This document shows, piece by piece, positions 21,382 to 33,158 of a stretch of 64,000 bases of DNA (positions within the stretch are counted from its first letter, which is position 1; each line of letters opens with the position of its first letter). The DNA lies in the NCBI GenBank assembly GCA_039720395.1, contig CM077831.1, positions 5,374,003-5,438,002 of the forward strand, written 5' to 3'. The position numbers and the translations under genes were made by a program. A model generated the notes under the pieces. It saw only the letters and a program-made list of their open reading frames with translations, did no database searches and was not told the origin of the DNA. This DNA comes from Liquidambar formosana. Lineage: Eukaryota > Streptophyta > Magnoliopsida > Saxifragales > Altingiaceae.

Positions 21382-22152
21382 ATGGCAGAAGAAGTGAAGG
21401 TGTTGAGGACATGGTCAAGTCCATTTGCTTTAAGGATTGTGTGGGCACTGAAACTGAAGGGCGTCGAATATGAGACAATACTCGAAGATCTCTCCAGCAA
21501 GAGCCCTTTACTCGTCCAGTATAATCCCGTTTATAAAAAGGTCCCGGTCCTTGTACACAACGGAAAAGCAATGGCCGAATCGCTCCTAATTTTGGAGTAC
21601 ATCGACGAGACATGGAAGCAAAAATATCCCTTATTGCCCGAAGATCCGTATGAGAGAGCCAGGGCACGTTTTTGGGCCAAATTCAGCGACGATAAGGTGA
21701 TTGATTAAAGATTTTAAACTAGTATTAATTACAGTAAAATATATATGAATTAATTTAGTCACTGCAATTTTTATTTGTAGGTTCTGCCATCAATATGGGA
21801 TGCCTTTACCACGCAAGGCAAGGAGCAAGAGGAAGCAATTATGCCCGTTATGGAGAACCTGAAATTGTTGGAAGAAGAGCTAAGGGGAAAGAAATTCTTC
21901 AGTGGAGAAACAATTGGTTTTCTAGATCTTGCATTGGGTTGGCTCGCTAATTTAGTCAGCATGTTTGAGGAGATTACCGGCTTGAAGATGATAGATGAGG
22001 AGACATTTCCATTGCTAGTGGCATGGATTCATGATTTCTCACATGTTCCGCTTATTCAAGAAACCTGGCCACCTCGAGACAGAATGCTCACCAAGTTTCG
22101 TGCCATGCGTGAGCCCTACCTTGCAGCAGCGCGCAACCACCTACCTAAATAA
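21382..22152 (+). CDS. Tau-class glutathione S-transferase (two exons)
   Basis: Exon 1 is 21382-21696 and exon 2 is 21781-22152. The 84-bp phase-0 intron has GT...AG borders (21697-21780). The product is 228 residues, normal for plant tau GSTs. It conjugates glutathione to electrophilic compounds in the cytosol and is usually linked to herbicide and stress detoxification. The N-terminal thioredoxin-like domain shows WSSPFALR with the probable catalytic Ser at residue 13. Glutathione-site residues fit KKVP (52-55) and ES (66-67). The C-terminal helical domain follows from about residue 90. One intron near residue 105 is the usual tau layout. The ATG is the first in frame after the GA-rich leader. 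No truncation or frameshift is seen, so this is the clearest intact gene in the window. The substrate cannot be told from sequence. Confidence 0.93.
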
Positions 22153-22689
22153 AAAGCGATTAATTAGTAATGAATAATTGGAAGATTAAGCTCGTTTACA
22201 CTACTTGTAGCCGATGAACAACTCCAGGTAGGCAAAGAAAGAATTAATATAATATAGACTTTTCAGTGTTCTCTATTGAGGAAGATTACCTGTGGATGAA
22301 TTAAAATGCGAGGATGAACAAGCCTGCTATGCTTTTCTGTTTAAAGAGATACGTTTTGTTAAGTTGCTTTTCCGTCCGTCTTTTATTTATTTACAAGCAA
22401 GAACAATAACCAACTAAGAAATAGTGTTAGCACAAGCATAGCTAAGGAGGGCATACGTATAGTACTGGAAGAATACCAATGATAGAATGAACAAACTTGC
22501 TCTGGCTCTGCTTTTCTATTTATACGGATAAGTTTCTTCTTTTGAAGATTAGGCGTTCATGTATAGGGATTGATCACACCACATGAAGTAAGTTGCTTTG
22601 CCGTTTGTTTGCTCGTTCAAGAACCACCACGATAAATAAATAAATAAATAAAAAAAATTGTTGACATAGTAATTAGTCCAGCCCCTTAA
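22153..22689 (+). other. 3' flank of the GST gene
   Basis: Contains AATAAATAAATAAATAAA at about 22634-22651, a plausible late polyadenylation context. It also has two loosely similar stretches mentioning a GAATGAACAA...GCTTTTCT pattern (22312-22340, 22483-22518), suggesting an old local duplication. No gene. Confidence 0.4.
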
Positions 22690-23050
22690 AGCCTCTTGGC
22701 CCTAAGATTAGCATCCTGTACTACAGTCCTAGGCTTCTTACATAATTTAAAATTAGACAAGCTGAACAAAGATGCCTAATATCAAATGAAAAATAAGCGA
22801 TATCACTGATTTCCACCTGTGCCTTGGTTAGATTGATGTTGGCACAAGACGAGGGAGTCCACCCAAACAATTATGCACTGAAAACCCAAATGCTCGGCTG
22901 CACAAATAGCACAAAGCCAAGCTCTAGCATGAAGCGTGCAAAGGAAAAGCCGCTTGAAGAGGCTGAAATAAGCTGGCCAAAATGGGATTCTAATGATCTA
23001 TGAGGACGAAACCAACACCCAACCAAAGACTCGCTCCCATGCTCCATCAA
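22690..23050 (-). pseudogene. Possible LINE RNase H-like remnant
   Basis: The minus-strand translation in shifting frames contains words typical of the RNase H-like tail of plant non-LTR elements, such as SDIAYFSFDIRHLC and ALCYLCSRAFGFS. No intact frame remains. It may be the end of a second LINE, or part of a chimeric 3' end of the larger LINE upstream. Confidence 0.35.
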
Positions 23051-23057
23051 AATAGGG

Positions 23058-23070
23058 TTTTTTTTTTTTT

Positions 23071-23101
<31 letters not shown>

Positions 23102-23104
23102 GGG
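23058..23104. repeat. Homopolymer pair T23-G24
   Basis: A run of 23 T followed directly by 24 G. On the minus strand this is a C tract followed by an A tract, the order also seen at 40814-40837 (minus) and 50424-50460 (plus). It could be a retroelement tail, a quadruplex-prone tract or an assembly artefact. Confidence 0.9.
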
Positions 23105-23818
23105 TGGGGGTGGGTAGTGGAGTTGAGAACAGCACTAGCACTGGTAGCTTGGGTGTGAGGATCCCTCAAACAAAAACTCCAGAGGCAGAGTGCTATGCTG
23201 ATTAATAGGACCAGAAGAAACCTGGGAGGATGGATTAGAGTTGCCCATACTTTCTACCTCTAGGGATAGCATAGCAGAGGTCCTTCGCCATATCCGGAGA
23301 GTAGTTAGATCTTCCAAAGACCTAAACAAAATAAGATGAACACTAGAAAAAGTTTAGTTCTATTTTTACCACCAGTGCGCGGTAAAACTGCCATTCTCAA
23401 ATGATATATTTATTTTTATTTTTTTTTAAGCCAAAGGAAAGAACTTGAGCATCATAGAGGAGCTTAGCATCCCAACCAAGTTGACATCCTAAGACCTCCC
23501 AATCATGTGCTATCAATTCTAAATATTATTAACAAATGAAGAAAAATTCAAAACTAGGAACAAAGATAACGAAACAAACCAAAAGTTAGGCTTTGTGACT
23601 TATAAATATCACAATTCAGCTCACAAAATACTAAAAGACATTACACCACAAATCTATAAAAAGGAATACCACTCATTTCCCTAGCAAGCTCTGAAACAAC
23701 AAAACTTGGATCAAAAGACCACCAAGTAAGATGAGGATAACTAAGAGTGATATTGACAATCTTATCTACAAAACAATTGCCTTCCCAAAAAATATGAGAA
23801 AAATGTACATTCATCCTT

Positions 23819-24030
23819 TGAAGCAGATACTAACAGTTCCTCCATTGAATACTTAAAGACCAAGGAGAGAAAGATTGATTATGAAGGCAACAAATGACTC
23901 TAGTAAGAATCAGATACTGACAGATACTCCATTGAATACTTTGAAGCAGATACTGACAGTTCCTCCATTGAATACTTAAGGACCAAGGAGAGAAAGATTG
24001 ATTATGAAGGCAACAAATGGCTCTAGAAGA
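23819..24030. repeat. 123-bp tandem duplication in the LINE RNase H-like region
   Basis: The block starting AAGCAGATACT at 23821 recurs at 23944 with few changes, and a short third partial copy lies between. It duplicates part of the RNase H-like coding sequence (minus-strand CLHNQSFSPWSLSIQWRNC appears twice). Confidence 0.85.
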
Positions 24031-27000
24031 ATTACATTCAATCCATAAATTAAGCCAACCCTTCTGCCAAGCATAAGCTAGTAACTGCAATAATTACACT
24101 TAAAAGCTTAGCATAGAAAGTCGACTGAACTCCCAAGCTAACACAAAAAATACCATTTTATAAAGCCTTGATGATTGCAAAAAATAGCTCCACAAGCTGC
24201 TAGTCCAGGATTGCCTTTGGCAACCCATCAGTATTCACTTTAACCCAATCAAATAGAAGAGAATTCCAAAAAAATAGGAATAAATTTTGGAGCCTTTCAA
24301 GGAACTCCTTTAACCTTCAAAGCATGCAATATTCTAAGATCAATGGTTGCATTAATCATAACACAAGAAATTAATGAGCTACCTTCACGAATCCAAGCTA
24401 GAATTAAGCCTTTAGCTCAAACAATAAATTTGTCAATATTTTGGAAAAACAAGTCATTTCTAGCCTTCCAAATCATCCAAATCACACTCATAATAGCTAG
24501 TTTCCATATATGAGAGAGTTGAGAGCTGAAAGAATTCCCAAGCAAAGCAATGGGACAATCCTTCACAGTGGACTGCATAGAGAAAGTTCTAAGAAATTGT
24601 TCATGAATCCAATCCCAAAGAGTTTTAGCAAATTGACACTCAAAGAAAAGATGACAAGCATTCTCAGCATTAGCATTAGAAGGAGAAGCACAAAGACAGT
24701 AGTGAGATGCAATTGGCATTCACTTAAGCTGCAAATTATCTTCAGTGGGAAGTTTATTATAAAATAATATGAAAAAAAAGCAATGGTCTCTTAGGAGGAA
24801 TAAATTTAGTCCAAACTTTCTTTCCTTACGAAACAAAGGGATGATGTGACCTAAAAAACTCATAAGTATCTCTAAAAGTAAGGCAACTAGAGGAGGAATA
24901 AGGACAAACAATCTCATTTGGAATAGTTTGCATTATGTTGTTAATATTAGCTGCAAAATGAGTATTCTTAATCCAAGTAGGCAAAGACCAAGTCTGTTTC
25001 ACAATTAACTAAGAAACAGTTGCGTGAAGATCTACAGCAATAGAAATAGGCCATTTACTAATCAAAGAATGGTTATCCATCCATTTATCCAACCAGAAAT
25101 TTATTTTGGATCCATCCCCAACTATCCAATGAGTATGCAATCTAATATAATTAAAAGCTGATCTCAAACCTAACCAAATAGATGAAGACTTGTAAAGAGT
25201 AGAAGTAGAAATAGAAGAGATAGTAAACCTGCACTTGAAAAAAGAAGCCCAATGGGAATCAGATTTCAAAATAGACTAGCTAAGCTTTAAAAGAACACCT
25301 TTATTGAGAGCTGTGAGATCTCAAATGCCCAAGCGCGTTAATCTATTGGAGAACAAATCTTATTCCAACCTATAGTAACAAGTTTGGAAGTAGAAGTTGA
25401 TCCAGACCAAAGAAAATTTCGAATCCACTGTTGCATTGAGTTTAGTAAGTGAGTAAGCCACTGATAAACTGCCATCGAGTGTAATAACATAGCTTGAATA
25501 ATTGACTTAATGAGTTGAGCTCTCCCCGTAATAGATAACAAATGCCCTTACCAACCCTCCATTTTACCTTTAATTTTATCTACAAAAGGTTGCAAAAACC
25601 TTGTCTTAGGTTTCCCTTTAAAGAGAGGTACTCCAAGATAGTGAAAAGGAAAAGAAGCCTTCTGCCAACAGCAGTAGTAATAGAAGTAGTTCTATGATGA
25701 GCCAACTTTCCAAGTAAAAATCCTTGATTTAGATTTATTAATGACTTTACCAGAATTCTTACTATAAAGATCCATAAACCTGAGGATATGATTAATACAA
25801 CACAAAGTACCTTTGCAGAAAATTAAAATATCATTTGCATAAACTAAGTGGGTAGGATAAGATGTACCTTTGGGAGAAGAGATATGGTGAACTTTCTTAT
25901 CAAAGACCAGCTTGTCAAACCCCCTATAGAGAACTTCCTCTGCTAGGAAAAACAAAATAGGGGATAAAGGGTCACCTAGCCTAACCCTTCTGCAGCAAGA
26001 AAAGTAACCAGAGGGTGTTCCATTGATCTCCATAGACAACTTAGCTAAATGCAAAATGGAAAGGATCCACTGTTGGGAAGTTGAATTGAACCCAAAAGCC
26101 TTCAGCATAGAAATTAAAAAATCCCACTCCAAAGTGTCAAGCTTTCCTAATATCTGGTTTCATGCCAATATTCCCTCCACAACAATGAAGATCAAGCAAA
26201 TTAATGCATTCAAAGAGGTTCTGGTATATGTTTTCCCTTAATAAAGACACTTTGACTAGGAGAAACCAATTTGGGAGCAATCTTGCCCAATCTATCGACT
26301 AGAATCTTGGTAATGATCCTAAACAAAAAATTGGCCACCACAATGAGCCTAAAATGATAAAGAGAATGAGCATATGCAGATTTTGGAACTAAAGTAACAA
26401 AAATAGAATTCAGACCTGGCAAAAGCCAACTAGTATAAAAAAAAACCTGCTGAATAGCAAATATCACATCAACTTGAATGAAATCCCAGCATGTATGATA
26501 CTCCCTCCGTCTCACAAAGATAGGCCATTTTTACAACTTTTTTTGTCCCAAAATGTTTTGCCATTTTGAAAAGTCAAATCATATATATATATATATATTA
26601 TTTTCCTATACTACCCTTTCTTATTTCAAGAATTACTGTTCACACATCCAATAACAATTAGTAGGTGAGGGTATTTTGGAAAGATGAATTTTAATAAATG
26701 AGAAGTCAATGCAATGATGCTTTTTCTTAAACTGCGTGTTTTGTCAAACTTGGCCTATCTTTGTGGGACGGAGGGAGTAAAATATTCCCCCAAAGCCGTC
26801 AAGCCCAGTGGCAGTACTAGGATCCATAGCAAAGATTACATCTTTAATATCAACGACAAATGGCCTAGCAGTTAAAAAATCATTATCAACGTTAGAGATT
26901 AAAGTAGGAATGAGATATGAGATCCAAGTTTTATTGACTTTATGTTGTACTGAAGAGAAAAGGTTAGTATAATAAGCCGCAACATGAGATTGAATATCAA

Positions 27001-28144
27001 GGGGTTATCAAGAACCTTGTTACCATCTGAAGAGAAGAAATAAGACTCCTAGAGCCATTAATTTTGTGGTCCATATTAAAAAATGTAGAATTCCTATCCC
27101 CAGCTTCAAGCCATTTAATTCTCGCTTTATCCTTAAGAAACTCCTCTTGTAATCTTAAAGCTTTAAGAAGATCTGCTCAAATCAGTAAACCCATTTTGAG
27201 AAATGTCCATTTGAATTTTTTCTAAAGCCAAAATAGAAATATCCACTTTATGATGCACATTTCCAAAAACTTCAGTATTCTAAACTTTAAGAACCCCTTT
27301 AAGATGCTTTAGCTTTTGCACCATCATGTGCATAGGACAACCAGTAGTATCAATAGAGTTCCAATTGTCTTTAACAACTTGCAAAAAAGAAGGATGAGAA
27401 GGCCACACATTAAGGAACTTGAAAGGAATTGGCCCTTGACATAAATATTTTTCAGTAGAAAAAATTAATGGATTATGGTATGAACAAACTCTTGGGAAAG
27501 AGAAACAAGAAGAGTTAGGCCAAATAGAGAGCCAATAAGCTGATACTAGAAATCTATCTAGCCTCATTTCAATGTGAGAACTTATATATACCTCTACCAT
27601 TGGTCTATGTAAACTAAGATCCTTTGGTAGGAACATGGACCAAATTACAAGGGTCAAAAATTGAAGAAAATCATCACAAGAAACCCTGTAAGGAAGAACA
27701 CCCCCACTTGTTTCATGAGCTCCAATAACTGCATTAAAATCCCCACAAAGAAACCAAGGCCCAGACCAAGAAGAATTAACAAGAGATAAATCAGTCCAAA
27801 GATCTCTTCTAACTTGATAAGTAGTGGCAGCATATATAAAAGAGCAATAAATACTTGTGTCATCCAAGCCCATTTGAATAGAAACTTGTTGGGGAGATGA
27901 AGATATAACTGAAACAGCATTAATAGTAGAAAACACCCATAAAGTGGGTAACAAAGAGTCTATTATTCATAGCCACCTAATTTAAACCCAAAGAAGACCA
28001 AAAAAGAGAAGTAGTTCTTTCAAAAGAGGTTTTAGTTTCTGCAATGCATAACACAAAGGGACTAAACCTCTTACACAACCTTTTAATAACTCTTCTAGTA
28101 GGGGCATTTGCTACACCCCTCACATTCCAAAATATAATTTTCAT
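23830..28144 (-). pseudogene. LINE ORF2 (endonuclease-RT-RNase H), degenerate
   Basis: The ORF opens with ATG at complement 28142-28144 and the classic LINE ORF2 start IIFWNVRG. The endonuclease shows AETK, then GDFNAVIG near 27745. The RT N-terminal part reads TLVPK...FRLIVVANFLFRIITKIL (26515-26210). The palm region (26132-25692) has GDPLSPILF, but its catalytic motif reads YAND where YADD is expected. The thumb and C-terminal parts are at 25541-25338 and 25269-25009. A zf-RVT-like segment is at 24719-24417 and an RNase H-like segment at 24090-23830. A Stowaway-like MITE interrupts the RT at 26501-26777. Without the MITE the ORF would be about 4.0 kb, normal for the family. It is not functional. 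Confidence 0.82.
26501..26777. mobile_element. Stowaway-like MITE
   Basis: 277 bp with near-perfect terminal inverted repeats starting CTCCCTCCGTCTCACAAAG and ending CTTTGTGGGACGGAGGGAG, flanked by TA on both sides (26499-26500 and 26778-26779). This matches the Tc1/mariner-type Stowaway signature of plants. It holds an (AT)n run at about 26580-26599 and no coding frame. It lies inside the LINE reverse transcriptase, so it arrived after the LINE. Confidence 0.93.
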
Positions 28145-28307
28145 TGAGAAGGTAGACCTTTAACTCTGCCCGTAGTGGGGTAAACTTCATACCTTTGCAA
28201 ATCAATTTGCTTTTTCCTTAATTTTCTTTGCTGAGATTTCGAAATAATTTGAATAAAGGAACATCTAGAGACTCAACAACCTCTAAATTATTATTAGTTC
28301 TAGCATG

Positions 28308-28312
28308 GGAAG
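28308..28312. repeat. Probable target duplication GGAAG (left)
   Basis: Compare GAAAG at 33159-33163: one mismatch, as expected for an old copy. Confidence 0.6.
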
Positions 28313-28445
28313 TGTTATGAAATGTAATTCTTCCTAGTATAAGGGGTATATTTATCTTTTCATGTTATTGTTTTTCTCTTATATAATAAAGTTGAGTGCG
28401 TATTAGGGGTATGTGTTTACAACCCTAATACCGCATTTGACAACA
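28313..28445 (+). repeat. 5' LTR of the short-LTR copia
   Basis: 133 bp with TG...CA ends. TATATAATAAAG within it is a plausible TATA region. Confidence 0.92.
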
Positions 28446-28458
28446 TGGTATCAGAGCC
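28446..28458 (+). other. Primer-binding site (initiator Met tRNA type)
   Basis: TGGTATCAGAGCC immediately after the LTR CA end, the standard copia minus-strand primer site. Confidence 0.9.
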
Positions 28459-29164
28459 AATTCGATAACCCAATGGTGTCGCCAAGTTGCTGCTGATCTG
28501 GAGAGGTCCATTAGAGGCTCGTCCTTCCACGAAGACCCTAGGCGTCACTAGTAGAGGCTCTGGTAAGGTCCGGCGAACCCCACAAAGGCCAGGAGAGGCT
28601 CCGGTGAACCCAGCAAAGGCTTCTAAAGGCTTCGAAAGGCTTCCATCTTCCTCGAAAACCCCAGGTGACCCTGCCCTGCCAATTTTCAGACATATTCGAC
28701 CCCTTTCTTCTGCTCGTAAGTCTCTTAGAGCTCTGGCAGACTGATTCTCATGATTTGACCTCTCTATCTCTTCTTCAACTAGCACCAGACAGCACCAAAA
28801 TCCTCTTTCTCCTTGACTTCAACTCTCTCTCTCTCTCTTTTGCGACAGGTACTAGCCCATCTTGCTTCCCTTTGATAGCCCCTAGGCTGTTGATACACCC
28901 TCTTCTAGTGTTGATGGCAACCTAGGGCTTCATCTTCTTGTCTTCTTTCTTTATTTGTGATGGCTGGCTCGTGTTATTCCACTTTTTGTGATATGCTAGA
29001 GCTTGATGACTCTATTTGTGGAATTTTTATGTGCACTGCAATAGTATTAGACAACAAAGATTGAAGGTTGATCTCTTTTTCAGCTTTTATTGATGTTTAT
29101 TCCACTTTATGTACACAAATTTATTCAAACCAACACCTATTATTTGGTTAATCTTCTTGTGTTA
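28459..29164 (+). other. Leader of the short-LTR copia
   Basis: Untranslated leader between the primer site and the gag remnant. Open frames on both strands at 28417-28925 show no retroelement motif and are treated as chance. Confidence 0.5.
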
Positions 29165-29991
29165 TGGAGTCTAAGAAGAGTATAAACCCTAGTTTCTTTT
29201 TGTCCCCGGACATGCTTCCCATTATAACCACCTGGTTGAATGGTAGTAACTATGCACATTGGGCTCAAGCTGTTGAGGTGTTTATGCTTCGGAGGAAGTA
29301 GTTTAAGTTTTTAACTAATGATCCACCTGTATCTACTGATAAACTCTATGTTGATTGGAGGGCAGAGGATGCCCAAATTCGAAGTAGTTTATGGAATAGT
29401 ATAGAGCATAACATTAGTTGCAATCTTATTTTTCTTGCCACTGCAAAACTTGTGTGGGAATAGGCTCGCGAATTGTACTTTGGAGCCAATAATCTCTCGG
29501 ATTTACCACCTCCATCAGGACTATTTTTCTCTTGGTCTAGATGATCGAACTTTAGCTGAATACTATGCTAAGTTCAAAACTATTTGTGAGGAGCTTAATC
29601 TTTATCAACCTATTTCTGCTGATGTTAAGGTTATGCAGTGCTAACGTGAGTGTATGCATGTGGCTCGATTCCTATCTGGTCTACTATTTTCATTTGATTC
29701 CGTTGAATCCCAAATGCTGGATAGCAGAGATCTTCCATCTCTTAGTGAGGTATTTAGTCGACTTCGGCAAGCTTCTTTATCTGGTTTGAATATATCACAA
29801 AGAGGTACTAGTATTGAGAAATCTGCTTTGGCTATTGCCACAAGAGATGTTGGCAATTTTAGAGGTGGTTGTGGTGGTCGAGGTCATGGAGGTCGTGGTC
29901 GTGGCCCTCGAAAGTGTACTCATTGTGGTGGTAATAATCACACAGTTGATTTTTGCTGTAAGCTTCATGGAAGACCTTCCGCTAATTAAGC
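29165..29991 (+). pseudogene. gag: Copia gag remnant
   Basis: It starts with ATG in a good position after the leader. The first 46 codons include TTWLNGSNYAHWAQAVEVFM, a typical plant copia gag opening, and then meet a stop near 29301. The frame is recovered later with shifts, including LDDRTLAEYYAKFKTICEEL. A Gly/Arg-rich stretch is followed by a CX2C zinc knuckle, CTHCGGNNHTVDFC (about 29917-29958), the nucleic-acid-binding part of the capsid protein. Several stops and frameshifts make it inactive. Confidence 0.75.
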
Positions 29992-30099
29992 TATGTTCCA
30001 TGATGATCTTGATGTCCAGGGTACTCTTATTACCACTCCAGTTGCTCCATCTATTCAGGCTAGTACTTCAGTTCTTTATGTGCCTAATTTTCCTTTAGT

Positions 30100-30990
30100 C
30101 TTATGTCTATTAATAGACTAAGTCTTTGAATTGTTCTATGACATTCTTTCCCACTCACTGTGTGTTTTAGGATCTCAAGACCGAGAAGATGATTGGTGGC
30201 AGGCGTGAGAGTGGCGGTTTCTATTATTTTACTTCTAAGAGTTTCTCATCTTCTACAGCCCTTTAGTCTTCTTTTTTTCTGATGGAACATTATTACCGTC
30301 TCGGCTATCCTTTTCTTTAGAATCTCAAGCTATTAGTTTTTGAGTTTCGTCGCATTGAGTCTTTATCTTGTGAGGCGTGTCAATTGAGTAAGCACTATTG
30401 TGTGCCTTTTGTGTCTAGATTAGAGAGTCGGGTTTCCCGTCCTTTTCATTTAGTATATTCTGATGTTTGGGGTCCTAATCGAGTCAAATCCTATTTGGGC
30501 TTTCGGTGCTTTGTTATTTTTGTGGATGATTTTTCTAGGATGACTTACCTCTACCTTATGAAGGAAAGATCAGAATTGTATGCCATTTTTCAAGCTTTTT
30601 ATAATGAAATAAAGACTCAATTTGATGTTCCTATTTGTATATTTTGATATGATAATACAAAAGAATATTTTGAGTCTACTTTATCACATTTTTTTGTTGA
30701 GCATGGCATTATTCACCAGTCTTCTTGCAGTTACACCCCTCAACAAAATGGGGTTGTTGAGTGTAAAATATAACACTTGTTAGAGACTACTTGAGCTTTA
30801 CTCTTTTAGATGCATGTCCCTAAACTTTATTGGAATGATGCCATTCTTACGGCGTATTACCTTATCAATTGCATACCTTCTACTATTCTTGCTCGAAAGA
30901 CCCCTCATTCCACTTTGTTTCCTACGGTTAATCCCTTTCCTTTGTCTCCACGCGTTTTTTGTTGTGTTTGTTTGTTCATGTATTGGGTCC
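30100..30990 (+). pseudogene. Copia integrase remnant
   Basis: A pre-integrase CEACQLSKHY-like segment leads into the integrase core (SDVWGP, FVIFVDDFSRMTYLYLMK) and then the HQSSCSYTPQQNGVVE block with the final catalytic Glu. Stops occur around 30645, 30770 and 30790. It would have catalysed insertion of the cDNA; it is broken here. Confidence 0.75.
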
Positions 30991-31348
30991 AGGAGGCGAT
31001 AAACTTGATCTGCGGTCTAGCAAGTGTGATTTTCTTAGCTATTCTAGGACCCAAAAGGGATAGATATGTTATTCTCCCTTACTGAAGCGCCATTTTGTGT
31101 GTGCGGATGTCACTTTTCTCCAGTCTATCCCTTATTTTTCTCTTCCGTGTGTTCTTGAGTCGGAGTCTTCTTCTCCTTGCCTTCCTAGTTTGTTGCCTCC
31201 CTCATCTTTTCAGCAGATCTCTCTTTCTAAACCCTTGCAGGTATATACTCACCGACATGCTCCGTATACCACCCCTTCTCAAGTGCCCGTTACTGGCTTG
31301 TCATCCCTGGCCGGAGATCCGTAACCTATTCCTGCTCCCTCTGTTCCA

Positions 31349-33018
31349 TTGCCTGATCCTAATTCTTTACCTATCGCTTTGCGTAAAGGTACCCGTTCTT
31401 GTACTGCTCATCTTATCTCTCATTTTGTTTATTATTCCCATCTATCTTCTTCTCTTTGTTCTTTTGTTACTTCTTTATCTGTTACACCTGTTCCTAAGTT
31501 TATTCAAGAAGCATTGTTTGTCCCTAAGTGGTGGACAGCTATGGAGGATGAGATATTAGCCCTTCATTATAATCGGACTTGGGATCTTGTGCCATTGCCT
31601 CACGGGAAATCTATTGTTGGTTGTCGTTGGTTGTATGCAGTCAAATATTTTCCTTATGGTTCTGTTGAGCGCCTAAAAGCTCGGTTTGTGGCTAAAGGCT
31701 ATACTCAGACTTATGGTGTGGATTATGCTAAGACTTTTTCTCCAGTGGCCAAAATCGCTTCTGTCCGTATTCTGATCTCTTTAGCCTTTACCTTTGGTTG
31801 GCCTTTATTCCAGTTAGATGTTAAGAATGCCTTTTTGCATGGGGAGCTCCAAGAAGAGGTATACATGGAGCAACCCCCTGGGTTTGTTGCTCAGGAGGGA
31901 AAGTCTGAGGTGTGTAGGCTTTGTAAAGCTATTTATGGCCTAAAGCAATCTCTGAGGCTTGGTTTGGAAAATTCAGCACGGCAATTATAAAGTTTGGGAT
32001 GCACCACTGTCAATCTGATCATTCTGTGTTTTCTCTTACTACAAAGCGAGGGAAGATTCTATTAGTTGTCTATGTAGATGACATCATTATTACGGGTGAT
32101 GATCAATTGGGTATTACTAAGTTAAAGACATTTCTACAGACTCAATTTCAGACCAAGGATCTTGGGAATTTACGCTATTTCTTGGGAATTAAGGTAGCTC
32201 GGTCCAAGGAAGGTGTAAGCCTCTCACAGAGAAAGTATGTCTTGGATATTCTTGAAGAGACTGGTTTGTTAGGGGGTAAGCCTGTGGAAACTCCTATAGA
32301 TTCCAATGGGAAGTTGCATAGTGATTATGGAGAACTATTGTCTAATCTAGAGAGATATTTGCGTTTAGTAGGTAAATTAAATTACCTCACTATTACTCGG
32401 CCAGATATATCATTTGTGGTTAGTGTGGTTAGTCAGTTTATGGTAGCTCCTTGTGTTCCACATTGGGAGACAGTAATCAGAGTAGTGCGATATCTTAAGA
32501 CTCATCCAGGTCGTAGACTCCTCTATAAATCTAATGATCATTTAATGGTAGAGGGATTTACTGATTCTGATTGGGCATATACAATCTGGTCTACAACTGG
32601 GTATTGTACCTTTCTGGGAGCTAATTTGATAATGTGGAAAAGTAAGAAACAAAGTGTAGTTGCTAGATCTAGTGCAGAAGTTGAATATTGAGCTATGGCC
32701 TATACTTCTTGTGAAATGTCATGGATTAAGCACCTTTTGGAAGAAATTGGGTTTGAGGTTCCATTACTAATGAAAATGTCCTGTGACAATCAAACAGCTA
32801 TTAATATCGCCTCAAATCTAATATTTCATGAGAGGACTAAGCACATTGAGGTAGATTGTCATCTTGTTCGTGAGAAGGTGGAGAATGGCTTAGTAGCGAC
32901 CCCTCATGTTTCTACTCAAGATCAACTTGCAAATATGTTTACTAAGTCATTGTCCAAAGCTTGTTTGGAATTATTATGTAGCAAGTTGGGATTATATGAT
33001 ATATGCTCTCCAACTTGA
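31349..33018 (+). pseudogene. Copia reverse transcriptase and RNase H remnant
   Basis: Three frames in a row. 31349-31990 carries the RT fingers and palm ([13 protein letters not shown] block, [24 protein letters not shown]). A stop and frame change near 31990 separate it from 31999-32691, which carries the catalytic VVYVDDIIITG block and the TRPDISFVVSVVSQF connection. A TGA at 32689-32691 cuts the RNase H, which continues to 33018 and ends in LANMFTKSL...LGLYD, the usual copia C-terminus. The YVDD motif itself is intact. The whole is inactive because of the breaks. Confidence 0.85.
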
Positions 33019-33025
33019 GGGGGAG
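33013..33025 (+). other. Polypurine tract of the short-LTR copia
   Basis: ACTTGAGGGGGAG directly before the 3' LTR. Confidence 0.8.
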
Positions 33026-33158
33026 TGTTATGAAATGTAATACTTCCTAGTATAAGGGGTATATTTGTCTTTTCATGTTATTGTTTTTCTCTTATATAAT
33101 AAAGTTGAGTGTGTATTAGGGCTATGTGTTTACAACCCTAATACCATGTTTGGCAACA
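33026..33158 (+). repeat. 3' LTR of the short-LTR copia
   Basis: 133 bp with eight differences to the 5' LTR, four of them clustered in the last 12 bases. Confidence 0.92.

Larger units (their letters stand above)
28313..33158 (+). mobile_element. Degenerate Ty1/copia element with 133-bp LTRs
   Basis: LTRs at 28313-28445 and 33026-33158 both start TGTTATGAAATGTAAT and end CAACA. I count eight differences in 133 bp, so the insertion is old. A methionine-initiator-tRNA type primer-binding site follows the 5' LTR and a G-rich polypurine tract precedes the 3' LTR. Gag, integrase, RT and RNase H remnants lie in the normal copia order. It sits in the LINE in the opposite orientation. The short LTRs suggest an Ale/Ivana-type lineage, but that is not certain. 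Confidence 0.92.

Noticed and set aside
28417..28785. 122-codon Gly/Arg/Glu-rich minus-strand protein
   Set aside because: It overlaps the copia leader with opposing open frames; composition is driven by repeated AGAGGCT words.
29795..30098. Thr/Ser-rich and Val/Leu-rich proteins on both strands
   Set aside because: Shadow frames of the Gly/Arg-rich zinc-knuckle region of copia gag.
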